Assembly (NCBI RefSeq): GCF_000380645.1
Contig: NZ_AQXZ01000014.1
Location: 1-64,000, forward strand
From: Smaragdicoccus niigatensis DSM 44881 = NBRC 103563
Lineage (GTDB): Bacteria; Actinomycetota; Actinomycetes; Mycobacteriales; Mycobacteriaceae
Length of the DNA stretch: 64,000 nt
Direction: 5' to 3'
A program made the position numbers and the translations under genes. Below the pieces are notes generated by a model, which was not told the DNA's origin, ran no database searches, and saw nothing but the letters and a program-made list of their open reading frames with translations. Of the stretch, positions 36,601-45,841 are shown in pieces; within the stretch, counting starts at the first letter, position 1, and each line of letters starts with the position of its first letter.

Positions 36601-37494
36601 TCAGCTGACCGAGTCGGCCGAGGCCGTCCAGGTATTGCACACCGACAACGAGTCGAGATCGGCGCCGATACTGAACCAGCCGCCGAAGTGCGACGACGAC
36701 CCGTGATCGGCCGGCCGCTTCGGGGCATCTCCACGGGTGTAGCTGTCGTGCTTGGCGACGTCGACGGTCACTTCGTCGAAGGTTGCGCCGATGAACATCC
36801 CCGCCAGGCACTGGGCCTGGAGTTCGGTTCGCCGGGTCAGTTCGAGGCCGAGCGGGGTCGTCCGGCCGGCGGCGTCGATTCGGGACACCGCGGCCGGCAA
36901 AGTGCCGCTGAGCTGCTGAATGTGGTGTCCGTACTCGTGCGACAGCATCGACAACGCCGCGATCGCCACGGCCGCCCGTCCGGCCGAGGTCTTCTGGTAG
37001 CTGTTCTGGTCGAGGTAGATCGTTCCAGCGCAGTAGTAGCTGTTGTTTTCGAGCTTCTGCTTGCAGTCGGGCGGGGTACCAGTGCCGCTGAGCACGAGGG
37101 TCGGCGGCGTGAAGTCGACCTTGATCGATTCGAGAAGTGGGCGCCACGCATCGTCGAGGCAGACGAGCGCCGCACGCAGGAATGGCTCGTCACCGTCCGA
37201 CCAATGTGGGAGTACACATTTGGCCCGGACCAGCGGTCGCTCGACCGTGATCGGGGACGTCCCCGGATCCTCGGTATTGGCCGCTGGCGTGATCGATGGT
37301 TGGGGGCTGCGCGACGGGGTCACCCACGTTGCGGTCGCCGGCTGGCTGATGGCAAGAGTGGTCGTCACCTGGACAGACGTGTCCGCCACATCGTCTTGGT
37401 TCGACATTTGCGCGGTGAGGACGACACCCGCGACGGCTACGACACCCGCGATTGCAACAATCGCCAAGGCGCGGGCTTTCCCGGCACTCGCCAC
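36601..37494 (-). CDS. Neutral zinc metallopeptidase-like protein
   Basis: 297 residues from GTG 37494. An N-terminal membrane helix (about 8-28) places the rest outside. The zinc motif HEYGHHIQ (HExxH) is in LSMLSHEYGHHIQQLSG; the region around it (YYCAGTIYLDQNSY before, and ELQAQCLAGMFIG after, giving the third ligand Glu) matches the YpfJ-type putative neutral zinc metallopeptidases. It shares an operon with the DMT transporter. A TAGATT hexamer stands 8 nt before the start, so the mRNA may be leaderless. Confidence 0.88.
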   Translation of the reverse strand: MASAGKARALAIVAIAGVVAVAGVVLTAQMSNQDDVADTSVQVTTTLAISQPATATWVTPSRSPQPSITPAANTEDPGTSPITVERPLVRAKCVLPHWSDGDEPFLRAALVCLDDAWRPLLESIKVDFTPPTLVLSGTGTPPDCKQKLENNSYYCAGTIYLDQNSYQKTSAGRAAVAIAALSMLSHEYGHHIQQLSGTLPAAVSRIDAAGRTTPLGLELTRRTELQAQCLAGMFIGATFDEVTVDVAKHDSYTRGDAPKRPADHGSSSHFGGWFSIGADLDSLSVCNTWTASADSVS

Positions 37495-37545
37495 GGGAGT
37501 GAAATCTACTGGGCCGTGGCGACTAACCGGTTGAGGCGCACCTAG

Positions 37546-38808
37546 CTAGCCTTTCGGCTTCAGTACATCCGTCCCCACGAACGGCACCAACGCCTGCGGA
37601 ACCCGCACGCTGCCGTCGGCCTGTTGGTGGTTCTCGAGAATCGCGACGATCCACCGCGTCGTGGCGAGCGTTCCATTGAGCGTGGCGGCGACCTGTGGCT
37701 TGCCGTTCTCATCGCGGTACCGAACTCCGAGTCGGCGCGCCTGGAAGGTCGTGCAGTTCGACGTCGAGGTCAGCTCGCGATAGGTCTGCTGCGTCGGAAC
37801 CCACGCCTCGCAGTCGAACTTGCGCGCCGCGGACGAGCCCAGATCACCGGCGGCGACGTCGATCACGCGGTACGGAACCTCGATCGCGGCGAGCATCTCG
37901 CGCTCCCACGCGAGAAGGCGACGATGCTCGGCGACCGCGTCCTCGGGACGCGCGTAGATGAACATTTCGACCTTGTCGAACTGGTGAACACGGATGATTC
38001 CACGCGTGTCCTTGCCGTAGCTGCCAGCCTCCCGGCGGAAGCACGACGACCAGCCCGCGTACCGCATCGGACCGTTCGACAGGTCGAGGATCTCGCCGCT
38101 GTGGTACCCCGCGAGGGGAACCTCCGAGGTGCCGACGAGGTACAGGTCGTCCTCTTCGAGGTGGTAGATCTCGTCCGCGTGCGCACCGAGGAATCCGGTG
38201 CCCTGCATGACCTCCGGTCGCACGAGCACGGGCGGAATCATCGGCGTGAAGCCGTTGGCGACCGCCTTCTGAATCGCGAGCTGCAGCAATCCGAGCTGCA
38301 GCAGAGCGCCGTACCCGGTGAGGAAGTAGAAGCGCGAGCCCGAAACCTTCGCGCCGCGTTCCATGTCGAGGAGTCCGAGCGACTCGCCGAGCGTGAGGTG
38401 GTCCTTCGGCTCGAATCCGAGATCGGGAATGTCGCCGACGGTCTCGAGGACGATGAAGTTGTCCTCGCCGCCAGCGGGAACTCCGTCCTCGACGACGTTC
38501 GGAATCGCACGATGTGCGGCATCGAGAGCAGCTTCGGCAGCGGTCTCCTCGACCTCGGCCGCCTTCACCTTGGCGGAGAGCTCGGCACCCTGAGCGAGCA
38601 TCGCCGGTCGGTCTTCCTTCGCGGCGCGACCGATCAGCTTGCCGTGCGACTTGTGCTCGGCGCGCAGCTGGTCGGCCGCGCTGATCGCGGCGCGACGCTG
38701 GGCGTCAGCTTCGAGGAGGGCATCGACCAGGTCCGGATTCTCGCCGCGGGACCGCTGGGAGTCGCGAACGGCTGCCGGGTTTTCGCGTACGAACTTCAGG
38801 TCGATCAC
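37546..38808 (-). CDS. serS: Seryl-tRNA synthetase
   Basis: 420 residues, normal for the enzyme. An N-terminal antiparallel coiled-coil arm (about 25-110, rich in Ala/Glu/Arg) binds the long variable arm of tRNA-Ser. The class II core has motif 2 in [21 protein letters not shown] and motif 3 near [15 protein letters not shown]. It charges tRNA-Ser with serine. It lies upstream of the metallopeptidase gene with a 51-nt gap, and divergent from the septum-formation-like gene, matching the Rv3834c-Rv3835 arrangement. Confidence 0.97.
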   Translation of the reverse strand: MIDLKFVRENPAAVRDSQRSRGENPDLVDALLEADAQRRAAISAADQLRAEHKSHGKLIGRAAKEDRPAMLAQGAELSAKVKAAEVEETAAEAALDAAHRAIPNVVEDGVPAGGEDNFIVLETVGDIPDLGFEPKDHLTLGESLGLLDMERGAKVSGSRFYFLTGYGALLQLGLLQLAIQKAVANGFTPMIPPVLVRPEVMQGTGFLGAHADEIYHLEEDDLYLVGTSEVPLAGYHSGEILDLSNGPMRYAGWSSCFRREAGSYGKDTRGIIRVHQFDKVEMFIYARPEDAVAEHRRLLAWEREMLAAIEVPYRVIDVAAGDLGSSAARKFDCEAWVPTQQTYRELTSTSNCTTFQARRLGVRYRDENGKPQVAATLNGTLATTRWIVAILENHQQADGSVRVPQALVPFVGTDVLKPKG

Positions 38809-38876
38809 GCCTAAAACCCTATCGTCACGCAGCGCCTCAACGGGCAGCGGGCCGCAACTGGGTATTCTCGGAGTTC

Positions 38877-40004
38877 ATGCGCCTTCGGAAGCCGAAAACC
38901 GGCGAGCCCACCCCTCCGAGCACGGTGACCAAGTCATTTTCGGAGGTCGCTCCGGGTCCGGACGCGCCGAGTTCGTTCACGAAGTCGGGAAACCGCAAGG
39001 TCTGGATCCGCCGCGGCATCCTCGCGGCTGCGGTCATCGCTGCGCTGGTGGCCGGAACCGCCATCGCAGCCAGCCAGCTCCGGAGCTCGGATGAGTCTTC
39101 GACAGCTGCCGCGGTGACCACAACCGGCGCGAAGGCCGGTCCGGCATTCGGCACGGCCAAAGAGGGCAACTGCCTGACGTGGCAGAAGCCGGATGCCAGC
39201 GACCTGGCGAAGGTCGACTGCAAGGAACAGCACCTGTTCGAGGTGACTGCGGAGGTCGACCTTTCCAAGTACCCGACCGCCGAATTCGGGCCGGACTCCC
39301 CCTTCCCGGGCACCCTCCGCTTCGCCGAACTGCGCGATACCCACTGCGTCCCCGCCGCGAAGTCCTACCTGCACGGCAAGCTCGACCCCTTCGGCAAGTT
39401 CAGCGCCGGCCTGATCAACCCGGGCCCGCAGGGTTGGGCCGCCGGTGAGCGCACGCTTCGCTGTGGTTTGCAGATCACCGCGACGACCGGACGCCTCCAG
39501 CCGATGAAGGGTTCGGTCGCGGACCAGGACCAGTCCCGCGTCTGGGACCCGGGTACATGCGTCGGCATCATGCAGGGTCAGCCCACCGACCCGATCGACT
39601 GCAACAAGGAACACGCCTTCGAGATCATCTCCGTGGTCGACCTCGGCGCCGAGTTCAAGCAGGGTTCGCCGTCGGTCGAGAACCAGGACAAGTTCCTCAA
39701 CAAGGTGTGCACCGACGCCGCAAACGCCTACCTCGGCTCTCCGGACGCCCTCAAGAACAAGACCCTGACACTGTTCTGGGACAACCCGGACCCGATCAGC
39801 TGGCTCGCCGGAAGCAAGAAGGTCAACTGCTCGGTCGGCAAGCAGGACACGGGTGGCTTTGCGCCGCTGGTGAATTCGGCCAAGACGGACGGTCTGCTGA
39901 TCAACGGTCAGAAGCCGGTTCCGCTGGCCGGCGCGCCGGAAGGCCGCTCGATGCCGACGCCGCTTCCGGGAGCCGAGCCTGCTCCGGTGCCCGGCGGGAA
40001 CTAG
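38877..40004 (+). CDS. Membrane protein with two septum-formation-type domains (Rv3835)
   Basis: 375 residues. A cytoplasmic Pro/Ser-rich start of about 40 residues is followed by one membrane helix (about 46-66) and an extracytoplasmic part made of two related domains with the pattern GxC-x(n)-VxC-xxxHxxEV (NCLTWQKPD...DCKEQHLFEVTAEV and TCVGIMQGQ...DCNKEHAFEIISVV). This is the Septum_form family. Its role in division is named from a Streptomyces locus and is not proven here. A TATTCT hexamer 8 nt upstream suggests a near-leaderless mRNA. The stop TAG shares its G with the GTG of the next gene. Confidence 0.88.
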   Translation: MRLRKPKTGEPTPPSTVTKSFSEVAPGPDAPSSFTKSGNRKVWIRRGILAAAVIAALVAGTAIAASQLRSSDESSTAAAVTTTGAKAGPAFGTAKEGNCLTWQKPDASDLAKVDCKEQHLFEVTAEVDLSKYPTAEFGPDSPFPGTLRFAELRDTHCVPAAKSYLHGKLDPFGKFSAGLINPGPQGWAAGERTLRCGLQITATTGRLQPMKGSVADQDQSRVWDPGTCVGIMQGQPTDPIDCNKEHAFEIISVVDLGAEFKQGSPSVENQDKFLNKVCTDAANAYLGSPDALKNKTLTLFWDNPDPISWLAGSKKVNCSVGKQDTGGFAPLVNSAKTDGLLINGQKPVPLAGAPEGRSMPTPLPGAEPAPVPGGN

Positions 40005-40354
40005 TGCCTGTTCACATCGACACGGGCCGTTTCGACGAGCTCGTGTCGGATGCACTCGATCGCATTCCGGAGAAGTTCGCGCGCGCGATCGACAACGTGG
40101 TGTTCCTCGTCGAAGACCGCGACCCGGACGATCCGCATCTGCTCGGCGTCTATGTCGGTGTGGCTTTGGACGAGCGGGACAGCAACTATGCCGGGTCGCT
40201 GCCCGACCGGATCATGATCTTTCGCGAGCCGCTCATGGAGATGTGTGACGACGAAGACGATCTCGTGCACGAAATCGAGGTGACGGTCCGGCATGAGCTC
40301 GGGCATTACTTCGGGCTCGACGAGAAGCGATTGCACGAACTCGGGTGGGGCTAG
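40004..40354 (+). CDS. Zincin-like metallopeptidase (Rv3836 type)
   Basis: 116 residues from GTG 40004, overlapping the previous stop by one base; the longer frame upstream is a shadow. The zinc motif HELGHYFGLDE (HExxHxxGxxxE) lies near the C-terminus, as in the small PF06262-type metallopeptidases. No signal peptide is present, so it is cytoplasmic. It is coupled to the septum-formation-like gene as in M. tuberculosis. Confidence 0.92.
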   Translation: MPVHIDTGRFDELVSDALDRIPEKFARAIDNVVFLVEDRDPDDPHLLGVYVGVALDERDSNYAGSLPDRIMIFREPLMEMCDDEDDLVHEIEVTVRHELGHYFGLDEKRLHELGWG

Positions 40355-40614
40355 CGGTTTCGCCCGGGGGAACCATTCTCTCACCGGCTCGCTTGTACAA
40401 AGCTGCTGGTTTGTACAGCCAGCTCTGGAACAACAGTGTGTGGGTTCAGCGGAACCAGGAGCTTGCTGCGCGCGTCCAACCAGATGTGCCACATACCTGC
40501 CGACGCCTTGCCGGTGCCCGCCTGAACACTCAGACCGGCGTGGTGACTCCCGCGCCTGTCCCAGAAGCCGCGCGTCCGCGCGTGACCGTGGCGCCGACTG
40601 CGTTCCCGGACTTG
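40355..40614. other. 260-base gap without a convincing gene
   Basis: A weak plus-strand frame (GTG 40345 to 40638) covers it, but it overlaps both neighbours, lacks a ribosome site and has weak third-position GC bias. Two TTGTAC motifs occur near 40394 and 40411. Otherwise I see no structure. Confidence 0.35.
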
Positions 40615-41283
40615 TCAGCCCATGGGGTCCTCGGCTGATTCGGCTTCCGTGCCGAACGGCGGGAGCAGACTCCCCCATCGAAGGCAGTGCCACGAACCGT
40701 CGGAGACCGCTCCCAGTTCGATCGACTGGGTGTTCCGCAGATGGCTGGCCAACGCGAACTGCGGCGGGATCGAAGCCAGGTAAGCGGCGATGAGTCGGAT
40801 AGCCGCACCGTGCGCGATGACGACGATCGTGTGTTCGCCACGCGAAAGATGTTCCGCCCGAAGATTTTCGATCACCGGCACAAACCGGTCGAGCACCTGG
40901 CGCCCGGATTCGCCACCCGGGATCTGCTGATCGAGCAGGCCGATGTGCCACTGCGCGTAGATCGAATGGAACGTGTGATGAGAATCGTGATCCGAACGAT
41001 TCTCGAGGTCGCCGGCCTGAACTTCGTGCAATCCCTCGAGCACCGTGTGTTCGATGTCGAGATCCATCGTCGACAGTGCATGTTCCGCGGTTTGCCGAGC
41101 GCGCAGCGCCGCGGAACTGAAGATTCCGATCGGCTTCTCCCAGTGCAGGCGCTCGCCGAGCTCACGAGCCTGCGCGACGCCATCCTCGGTGAGCGGCGTT
41201 CCCGGCAGTTTCGTGTCGAGGCGCCGCGCGACGTTGCCTTCAGTCTCCCCGTGCCGGACGAGAATCAGCCGACCGGTGATCAT
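40615..41283 (-). CDS. Histidine-phosphatase (phosphoglycerate mutase-like)
   Basis: 222 residues from ATG 41283, which overlaps the pheA stop in an ATGA. The phosphohistidine motif is LVRHGETEGN; the second His lies in VVIAHGAAIR, and the Glu is in LHEVQAGDLENR. Histidine phosphatases of this group act on small phosphates such as GpgP-type glucosyl-3-phosphoglycerate or on phosphoglycerate; the substrate cannot be told here. The order Rv3837c-pheA is conserved in M. tuberculosis. Confidence 0.9.
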   Translation of the reverse strand: MITGRLILVRHGETEGNVARRLDTKLPGTPLTEDGVAQARELGERLHWEKPIGIFSSAALRARQTAEHALSTMDLDIEHTVLEGLHEVQAGDLENRSDHDSHHTFHSIYAQWHIGLLDQQIPGGESGRQVLDRFVPVIENLRAEHLSRGEHTIVVIAHGAAIRLIAAYLASIPPQFALASHLRNTQSIELGAVSDGSWHCLRWGSLLPPFGTEAESAEDPMG

Positions 41284-42194
41284 TGCTCCTGCTTCCCAGC
41301 GCGCATGTGGGCGAGCCACTCGGCAGACTCCTCGCCGGAGGGCGGCGTGCGTCCCGCGACGCCCGGAACCGGCCACGAACCGAGGTATCGGACACCTGCG
41401 ACCTGGTGAAGCGCCTTGAGTGCTTCGGCGACGGCGGGGTCGTCGATGTGGCCGACACAGTCGATGAAGAACCAGTACTTGCCGGGCGTCGTGCGTGTCG
41501 GACGCGACTGCGCAAGTGTGAGATCGACTCCGCGCGTGGCGAATTCAGCGAACGCACGATAAAGGGAGCCGGGCTCATCGGAGAGTCCGAACACCACCGA
41601 GGTTCGGTCGGCGCCGGTGCGTTCGGGCGGTGGGCACGGCTTGGAGACGAGCACGAATCGAGTACGGGCGCCCTCGTAATCGGCGACCCCGTCCGCGAGA
41701 CTGATCAGTCCGTTCTGCTGTCCGGCGAGGGCGGTCGAGACGGCGGCATCGCCATGACCTGCGGCGATATCGGCGGCCGCGGCGGCATTCGAGGCCGAAT
41801 ATTCGACCTCGGCGTCGGGGAGGTTCTTGGTCAGCCACTGCTGGACCTGTGCCGCGGCGACGGGATACGCATGCACGACCTTGACGTCAGCGAGGTTCGT
41901 ACCGGGGCGCGCGACGATCGAGAACGCGACATCGAGTTCATTTTCGGCGACGATCTGCAAGCGATCGCCGACGGCGAGAGCGTCCATGGTGGCGGCGACC
42001 GGGCCGTCGACCGAGCTTTCGATCGGGACGACGGCCGCGTCAGCCGAACCGCTGCGCACCATCTCGAGCGCTGCCTGCTGCGACTTGGCCGGGATGCGGG
42101 TCACCTGGTCGGTGAATTCACCCGCCGCTTCAAACTTCGCCAATGCCATCTCGGTGAACGTTCCGGCTGGTCCGAAGTACGAAATCCGCAGCAC
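41280..42194 (-). CDS. pheA: Prephenate dehydratase
   Basis: 304 residues. The catalytic domain begins SYFGPAGTFTEMAL and contains GSADAAVVPIESSVDGPV and the later TRFVLVSKP; the ACT regulatory domain follows (LSDEPGSLYRAFAEF, then LTLAQSRPTRTTPGKYWFF). It converts prephenate to phenylpyruvate in phenylalanine synthesis and is normally feedback-inhibited by phenylalanine through the ACT domain. There is no fused chorismate mutase. It overlaps the downstream phosphatase gene by four bases. Confidence 0.96.
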   Translation of the reverse strand: MLRISYFGPAGTFTEMALAKFEAAGEFTDQVTRIPAKSQQAALEMVRSGSADAAVVPIESSVDGPVAATMDALAVGDRLQIVAENELDVAFSIVARPGTNLADVKVVHAYPVAAAQVQQWLTKNLPDAEVEYSASNAAAAADIAAGHGDAAVSTALAGQQNGLISLADGVADYEGARTRFVLVSKPCPPPERTGADRTSVVFGLSDEPGSLYRAFAEFATRGVDLTLAQSRPTRTTPGKYWFFIDCVGHIDDPAVAEALKALHQVAGVRYLGSWPVPGVAGRTPPSGEESAEWLAHMRAGKQEQ

Positions 42195-42230
42195 AACGAC
42201 GAGAGTAGTGCACTCACGCCTTCGGGGGCG

Positions 42231-42431
42231 TCAGGATTTCTTCCAGTGGAGGAGTCGGTAGACGTTGATGTCGAAGCCCCAACCGAAGGTCTTGGGCGTG
42301 AAGACGCGCGGCTCATCCGGGTTCCACCAGCGCGCCTTGAGCTTGGCAAGGGTTGGACGGCGCCAGTCGTACGGCATGCCGGCGAACTTTCCCTGCGGAG
42401 CGGGCACTTTGTTCTCATCGGGGGTCGTCAT
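42231..42431 (-). CDS. DUF5808-type small protein
   Basis: 66 residues, cytoplasmic. The C-terminal part FTPKTFGWGFDINVYRLLHW carries the aromatic signature of DUF5808 domains; the first half is Pro- and Lys-rich. The role is unknown. It is divergent from an ArsR-like regulator with a palindromic region between them (42440-42479), so it is a likely target of that regulator. A weak hairpin follows the stop (about 42213-42230). Confidence 0.75.
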   Translation of the reverse strand: MTTPDENKVPAPQGKFAGMPYDWRRPTLAKLKARWWNPDEPRVFTPKTFGWGFDINVYRLLHWKKS

Positions 42432-42439
42432 GAGTCAAT

Positions 42440-42479
42440 GATTACACATGTGCGATTATTTTCGATAGTGAAAGTAATC
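42440..42479. promoter_or_regulatory. Palindromic operator candidates between DUF5808 and HTH genes
   Basis: GATTAC (42440-42445) and GTAATC (42474-42479) are inverted repeats, and CACATGTG (42445-42452) is a perfect palindrome. The region is notably AT-rich and lies between two divergent starts. A TAACAT -10 for the HTH gene begins at 42484. Confidence 0.5.
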
Positions 42480-42496
42480 GGGGTAACATTGACCCT

Positions 42497-43021
42497 GTGA
42501 ACACCGTCGAGCTGCTTCTGCACCCGGTGCGCCTGCGCGTCGTGCAGGCACTTCTGGGTGATCAGGTGCTGACCACCGCCGAACTGAGCGAGAAGCTGGG
42601 CGTCACGCCCGCGAGTCTCTACCGGCACATCAACCTTCTGACCTCGGCGGGGATGCTCGACGTCGCAGGTGAGCGCCCAATTCGGGGCACGGTGGAACGG
42701 TCATACCGGCTGAATATTGCGGCCACGCGGATCACGCCCGATGAGTTGGCCGCCATGACTGCCGAGGATCACCACCAGGCCTTCATCGCCTATATCGCCG
42801 GCGCGATCGCCGATTTCGACAAGTACCTCGGCACCCGCGATATCGACCTGGTGCGCGACGGCGTCGGCTACACCACTGCCGGCCTCTGGCTCGACGACCA
42901 GGAGTTCGTCGAGTTCGCGAAGGAACTCGCGGAAGTGTTCGGAAGGCGGATCCGGAACAAGCCCGGAGACGGTCGCCGGCTGCGGACCGTCCGGCTGATC
43001 AATCTGCCCGGCGGGCAATGA
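42497..43021 (+). CDS. ArsR-like helix-turn-helix regulator
   Basis: 174 residues from GTG 42497. The winged helix occupies about 1-80 (LLLHPVRLRVVQALLG, then TTAELSEKLGVTPASLYRHINLL). The C-terminal part (FIAYIAGAIADFDKYL..., LWLDDQEFVEFAKELAEVF) looks like a ligand or dimer domain without Cys, so it is not a classic metal sensor. TAACAT stands 7 nt before the GTG with no ribosome site, typical of a leaderless, autoregulated gene. The divergent DUF5808 gene is its likely target. Confidence 0.87.
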   Translation: MNTVELLLHPVRLRVVQALLGDQVLTTAELSEKLGVTPASLYRHINLLTSAGMLDVAGERPIRGTVERSYRLNIAATRITPDELAAMTAEDHHQAFIAYIAGAIADFDKYLGTRDIDLVRDGVGYTTAGLWLDDQEFVEFAKELAEVFGRRIRNKPGDGRRLRTVRLINLPGGQ

Positions 43022-43025
43022 TCTC

Positions 43026-43050
43026 GGCCGGGCCGTCCTCCGGCCCGGCC
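43026..43050. terminator. Bidirectional terminator
   Basis: GGCCGGGCCG (43026-43035) pairs perfectly with CGGCCCGGCC (43041-43050) with a 5-nt loop. It sits between the convergent stops at 43021 and 43058. Confidence 0.85.
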
Positions 43051-43057
43051 GTACGCG

Positions 43058-43675
43058 TTACGGGTTACCCGTTCCGTTCGCTCCCGGCGGGAACTGACCA
43101 CCGCCCGGACCTCGATCGAACCCGTCCTCGCCGGATCGAACCGAAATCGCCGTCGCGGTGCCGTTCGATTCTGTCGCCCGGACGTTGACGGTGTCTCCGA
43201 CGGCGACCGACGACGGAGTGGTCAGGGTGTAGATCTGACTGAATCCGTCGACGCTCTTCACCGTCAAGGACGTGTCGGAGACCGCGGTGACCGTTCCCTC
43301 CTGCGTCAACTCGGTGGTGTAGCCGCCGTTGCCGTCCGAGACGACGAACTCGCCGTGCAGAGCCATGCCCATGCCACCGCGCATTCCGCCGCCGAACTGT
43401 CCGCCGCCCTGACCCGGTGCGCCGCCTTGCCCAAATCCCTGCTGGACCGAACTCGAGGTCGAGTTCGACAGCGCGTAGATCGCACCGCCGCCGGCGACCG
43501 CGATTCCGAGAGCGATGCCAACGGCCGCGAGAGTCTTCTTCGTCGACCACTTGGCGGTGGCAGCAGGCTGCGGCGCACCCCAAGCCGGGTTGGGCATGGT
43601 CTGGGTCGCGGTTGACGCCGGGGCGTCCGTCGGCGGATTCGGTGGCGGATAGTAGTTCGGCGGCTCAGTGCTCAT
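43058..43675 (-). CDS. Membrane-anchored DUF5666-like protein
   Basis: 205 residues. A Pro/Asn-rich cytoplasmic start leads to one membrane helix (about 48-68), a Gly/Gln-rich linker with GGQFGGGMRGGMG, and a beta-rich domain of about 75 residues (GTVTAVSDTSLTVKSVDG then VGDTVNVRA), the signature of OB-like DUF5666 domains. AAGGAG stands 5 nt before ATG 43675. It is divergent from a family 39 glycosyltransferase that also has Gly-rich GGxGG loops, so the two may work together at the membrane. Confidence 0.85.
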   Translation of the reverse strand: MSTEPPNYYPPPNPPTDAPASTATQTMPNPAWGAPQPAATAKWSTKKTLAAVGIALGIAVAGGGAIYALSNSTSSSVQQGFGQGGAPGQGGGQFGGGMRGGMGMALHGEFVVSDGNGGYTTELTQEGTVTAVSDTSLTVKSVDGFSQIYTLTTPSSVAVGDTVNVRATESNGTATAISVRSGEDGFDRGPGGGQFPPGANGTGNP

Positions 43676-43858
43676 TGCTGCTCCTTCTGCGCGGTTTCGT
43701 TGCGTGCAGTCCGATCGTCAAGGTCGAAATGTGGGAATTGCTGTGAACGCCATCCGCATTCGTTGTGCATGCCCTACCAGGCAGCTGCCGGGTGCCTCGA
43801 CGGAAGCGCACAGGCGGCTCCCAGGGAAATCGGACCTTTCGCCTCAACGATCGAGAGC

Positions 43859-45802
43859 ATGACCACAACTCTGATGCCACCGGAGCATCGACAAATCGAC
43901 CATCACCCGGCCGATGCCGTGCGTCCCACGTGGCGTGAGCGGCTGTTCACCGGCAGCCCCGACGAGCCGCGTTGGGCCAAGCCGGGCCTCTACGGCCTCC
44001 TCATCGCGACCGCGGTTCTCTACCTCTGGAACCTCAGCGCCTCCGGGTGGGCGAACGACTTCTACGCCGCCGCGGTTCAGGCCGGCACCCAGAGCTGGAA
44101 GGCGATGCTGTTCGGTTCGCTCGACGCGGGCAACGCGATCACCGTCGACAAGCCGCCGGCGGCCCTCTGGGTCATGGCGCTGTCGGGCCGACTCTTCGGA
44201 TTCAGCTCGTTCTCGATGCTCCTCCCCCAGGCGCTGATGGGCGTCGGGTCGGTGGCGCTCGTGGCTGCGACGGTTCGGCGGTGGAGTGGACCCGCGGCAG
44301 GTCTCCTCGCCGGCGCCGCGCTTGCCTTGACGCCGGTCGCTGCCCTGATGTTCAAGTTCAACAACCCCGACGCGCTGCTCGTCTTCCTCATGACGCTCGC
44401 CGCGTACTGCGTCGTTCGAGCAACTGAGAAGGGCAGCACACGCTGGCTGGCGTTCGCGGGTATCGCGCTCGGATTCGGCTTTCTCACCAAGATGCTGCAG
44501 GCGTTCTTGGTTCTTCCCGCCGTCGGACTCGTATTCCTCGTAGCGGCCCCGATCACCTTCTGGGCTCGCATTCGGAAGCTGTTGGTGGCGTTCGTTGCGC
44601 TCATCGTGAGCGCGGGATGGCTGCCACTTCTCGTGGCACTGTGGCCGGCTGGATCGCGCCCGTACATCGGCGGTTCAACGACCAACAGCCTGCTCGAGCT
44701 AGCGCTCGGATACAACGGCCTCGGCCGCATCTTCGGCGGCACGGGTAACGGCGGCGGCGGTGGCGGTGGAATGGGCGGCGGCAACGCCGGATTCGGCGGC
44801 ACGACCGGCATCACCCGCATGTTCGGCGAATCGATGGGCACCGAAATCTCGTGGCTGCTGCCTGCCGCATTGATCGGCTTGGTCGCGGGTCTGTGGTTCA
44901 CGCGCCGCATGCCGCGCGCCGATCGCACTCGTGCCGGACTGATCCTCTGGGGAGGCTGGCTGCTGGTCACCGGGATCGTCTTCAGCTACATGCAGGGCAC
45001 GATGCACCCGTACTACACGGTTGCGCTGGCACCCGCGATTGCCGCTCTCATCGGCATCACGGTGGTCGAACTGTGGAAGGGCCGAAACAACCTCCCGGCC
45101 CGGACGGCACTGGCTGCGATGTCCGCGACGACCGGGCTCTGGGGATTCGCCCTTCTGGCCCGGACCCCGGACTGGTTCCCTTGGCTGCGTTGGGTGATCG
45201 TCATCGGTTCGATTGTCGTAGCTGCGGTGATCGCGGTTGGTGCGCATCAACTCGGTAAGGCGACGGTTGTTGTGGCTATCTCGGGCGTGCTGCTCGGCTT
45301 CGGCGGAACGGCAGCTTATGCACTCGACACGGCAGTCACCGCGCACAGCGGCTCAATCCCAACTTCGGGACCGGCGACCGGTCGAGGTATAGGCGGTTTC
45401 GGTGGTGGGATGCCGGGTGGCGAAGCTCCCACGGGCGGATTCGGCGGCATGCGCGGCGAGTCCAGCAACAACGCCGAACTGCAGGCTCTCTTGAAGGCCA
45501 CCGACAACCGCTGGGCAGCCGCGACGATCGGCTCGATGTCCGCTGGACCGCTCGAGTTGTCGACCGGCACCTCGATCATGGCGATCGGCGGGTTCACCGG
45601 AAGTGACGATTCACCGACTCTCGCGCAGTTCCAGCAGTACGTGGCGAACGGCAATATCCACTACTTCATCGCGGGTGGCGGCATGGGCGGCCGCGGTGGT
45701 GGGGAAGGTGCATCGAGCCAGATCACGGCGTGGGTCGAGGCGCACTACACGGCCAAGACCGTGGGTGGAGTGACGGTTTATGACCTGACGCAGGCGACTT
45801 AA
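43859..45802 (+). CDS. Glycosyltransferase family 39 (PMT/ArnT-like) membrane protein
   Basis: 647 residues from ATG 43859; the open frame extends 53 codons upstream without support. About 11-13 membrane helices are seen. After the first helix comes the GT-C acidic loop ANDFYAAAVQAGT and then the AITVDKPPAALW loop of this family. Gly-rich extracytoplasmic stretches lie at about 295-320 (GGGGGMGGG) and 505-535. A C-terminal soluble domain of about 130 residues (LLKATDNRWAAATIG, TGSDDSPTLAQFQQYV) resembles the periplasmic domain of ArnT-type enzymes. It would use a polyprenyl-phosphate sugar to modify a lipid, polymer or protein; the substrate is unknown. A hairpin follows the stop. Confidence 0.9.
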   Translation: MTTTLMPPEHRQIDHHPADAVRPTWRERLFTGSPDEPRWAKPGLYGLLIATAVLYLWNLSASGWANDFYAAAVQAGTQSWKAMLFGSLDAGNAITVDKPPAALWVMALSGRLFGFSSFSMLLPQALMGVGSVALVAATVRRWSGPAAGLLAGAALALTPVAALMFKFNNPDALLVFLMTLAAYCVVRATEKGSTRWLAFAGIALGFGFLTKMLQAFLVLPAVGLVFLVAAPITFWARIRKLLVAFVALIVSAGWLPLLVALWPAGSRPYIGGSTTNSLLELALGYNGLGRIFGGTGNGGGGGGGMGGGNAGFGGTTGITRMFGESMGTEISWLLPAALIGLVAGLWFTRRMPRADRTRAGLILWGGWLLVTGIVFSYMQGTMHPYYTVALAPAIAALIGITVVELWKGRNNLPARTALAAMSATTGLWGFALLARTPDWFPWLRWVIVIGSIVVAAVIAVGAHQLGKATVVVAISGVLLGFGGTAAYALDTAVTAHSGSIPTSGPATGRGIGGFGGGMPGGEAPTGGFGGMRGESSNNAELQALLKATDNRWAAATIGSMSAGPLELSTGTSIMAIGGFTGSDDSPTLAQFQQYVANGNIHYFIAGGGMGGRGGGEGASSQITAWVEAHYTAKTVGGVTVYDLTQAT

Positions 45803-45811
45803 GGAGGTCGA

Positions 45812-45841
45812 AGGCGCGTCCGCGGCAAAGCGGGCGCGCCT
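45812..45841 (+). terminator. Terminator hairpin after the glycosyltransferase
   Basis: AGGCGCGTCCGC (45812-45823) pairs with GCGGGCGCGCCT (45830-45841), allowing one G-T pair, with a 6-nt loop. Confidence 0.75.

Noticed and set aside
40345-40638. 97-codon open frame after the zincin gene
   Set aside because: It overlaps both neighbours, lacks a ribosome site, has low third-position GC, and has no recognisable domain.
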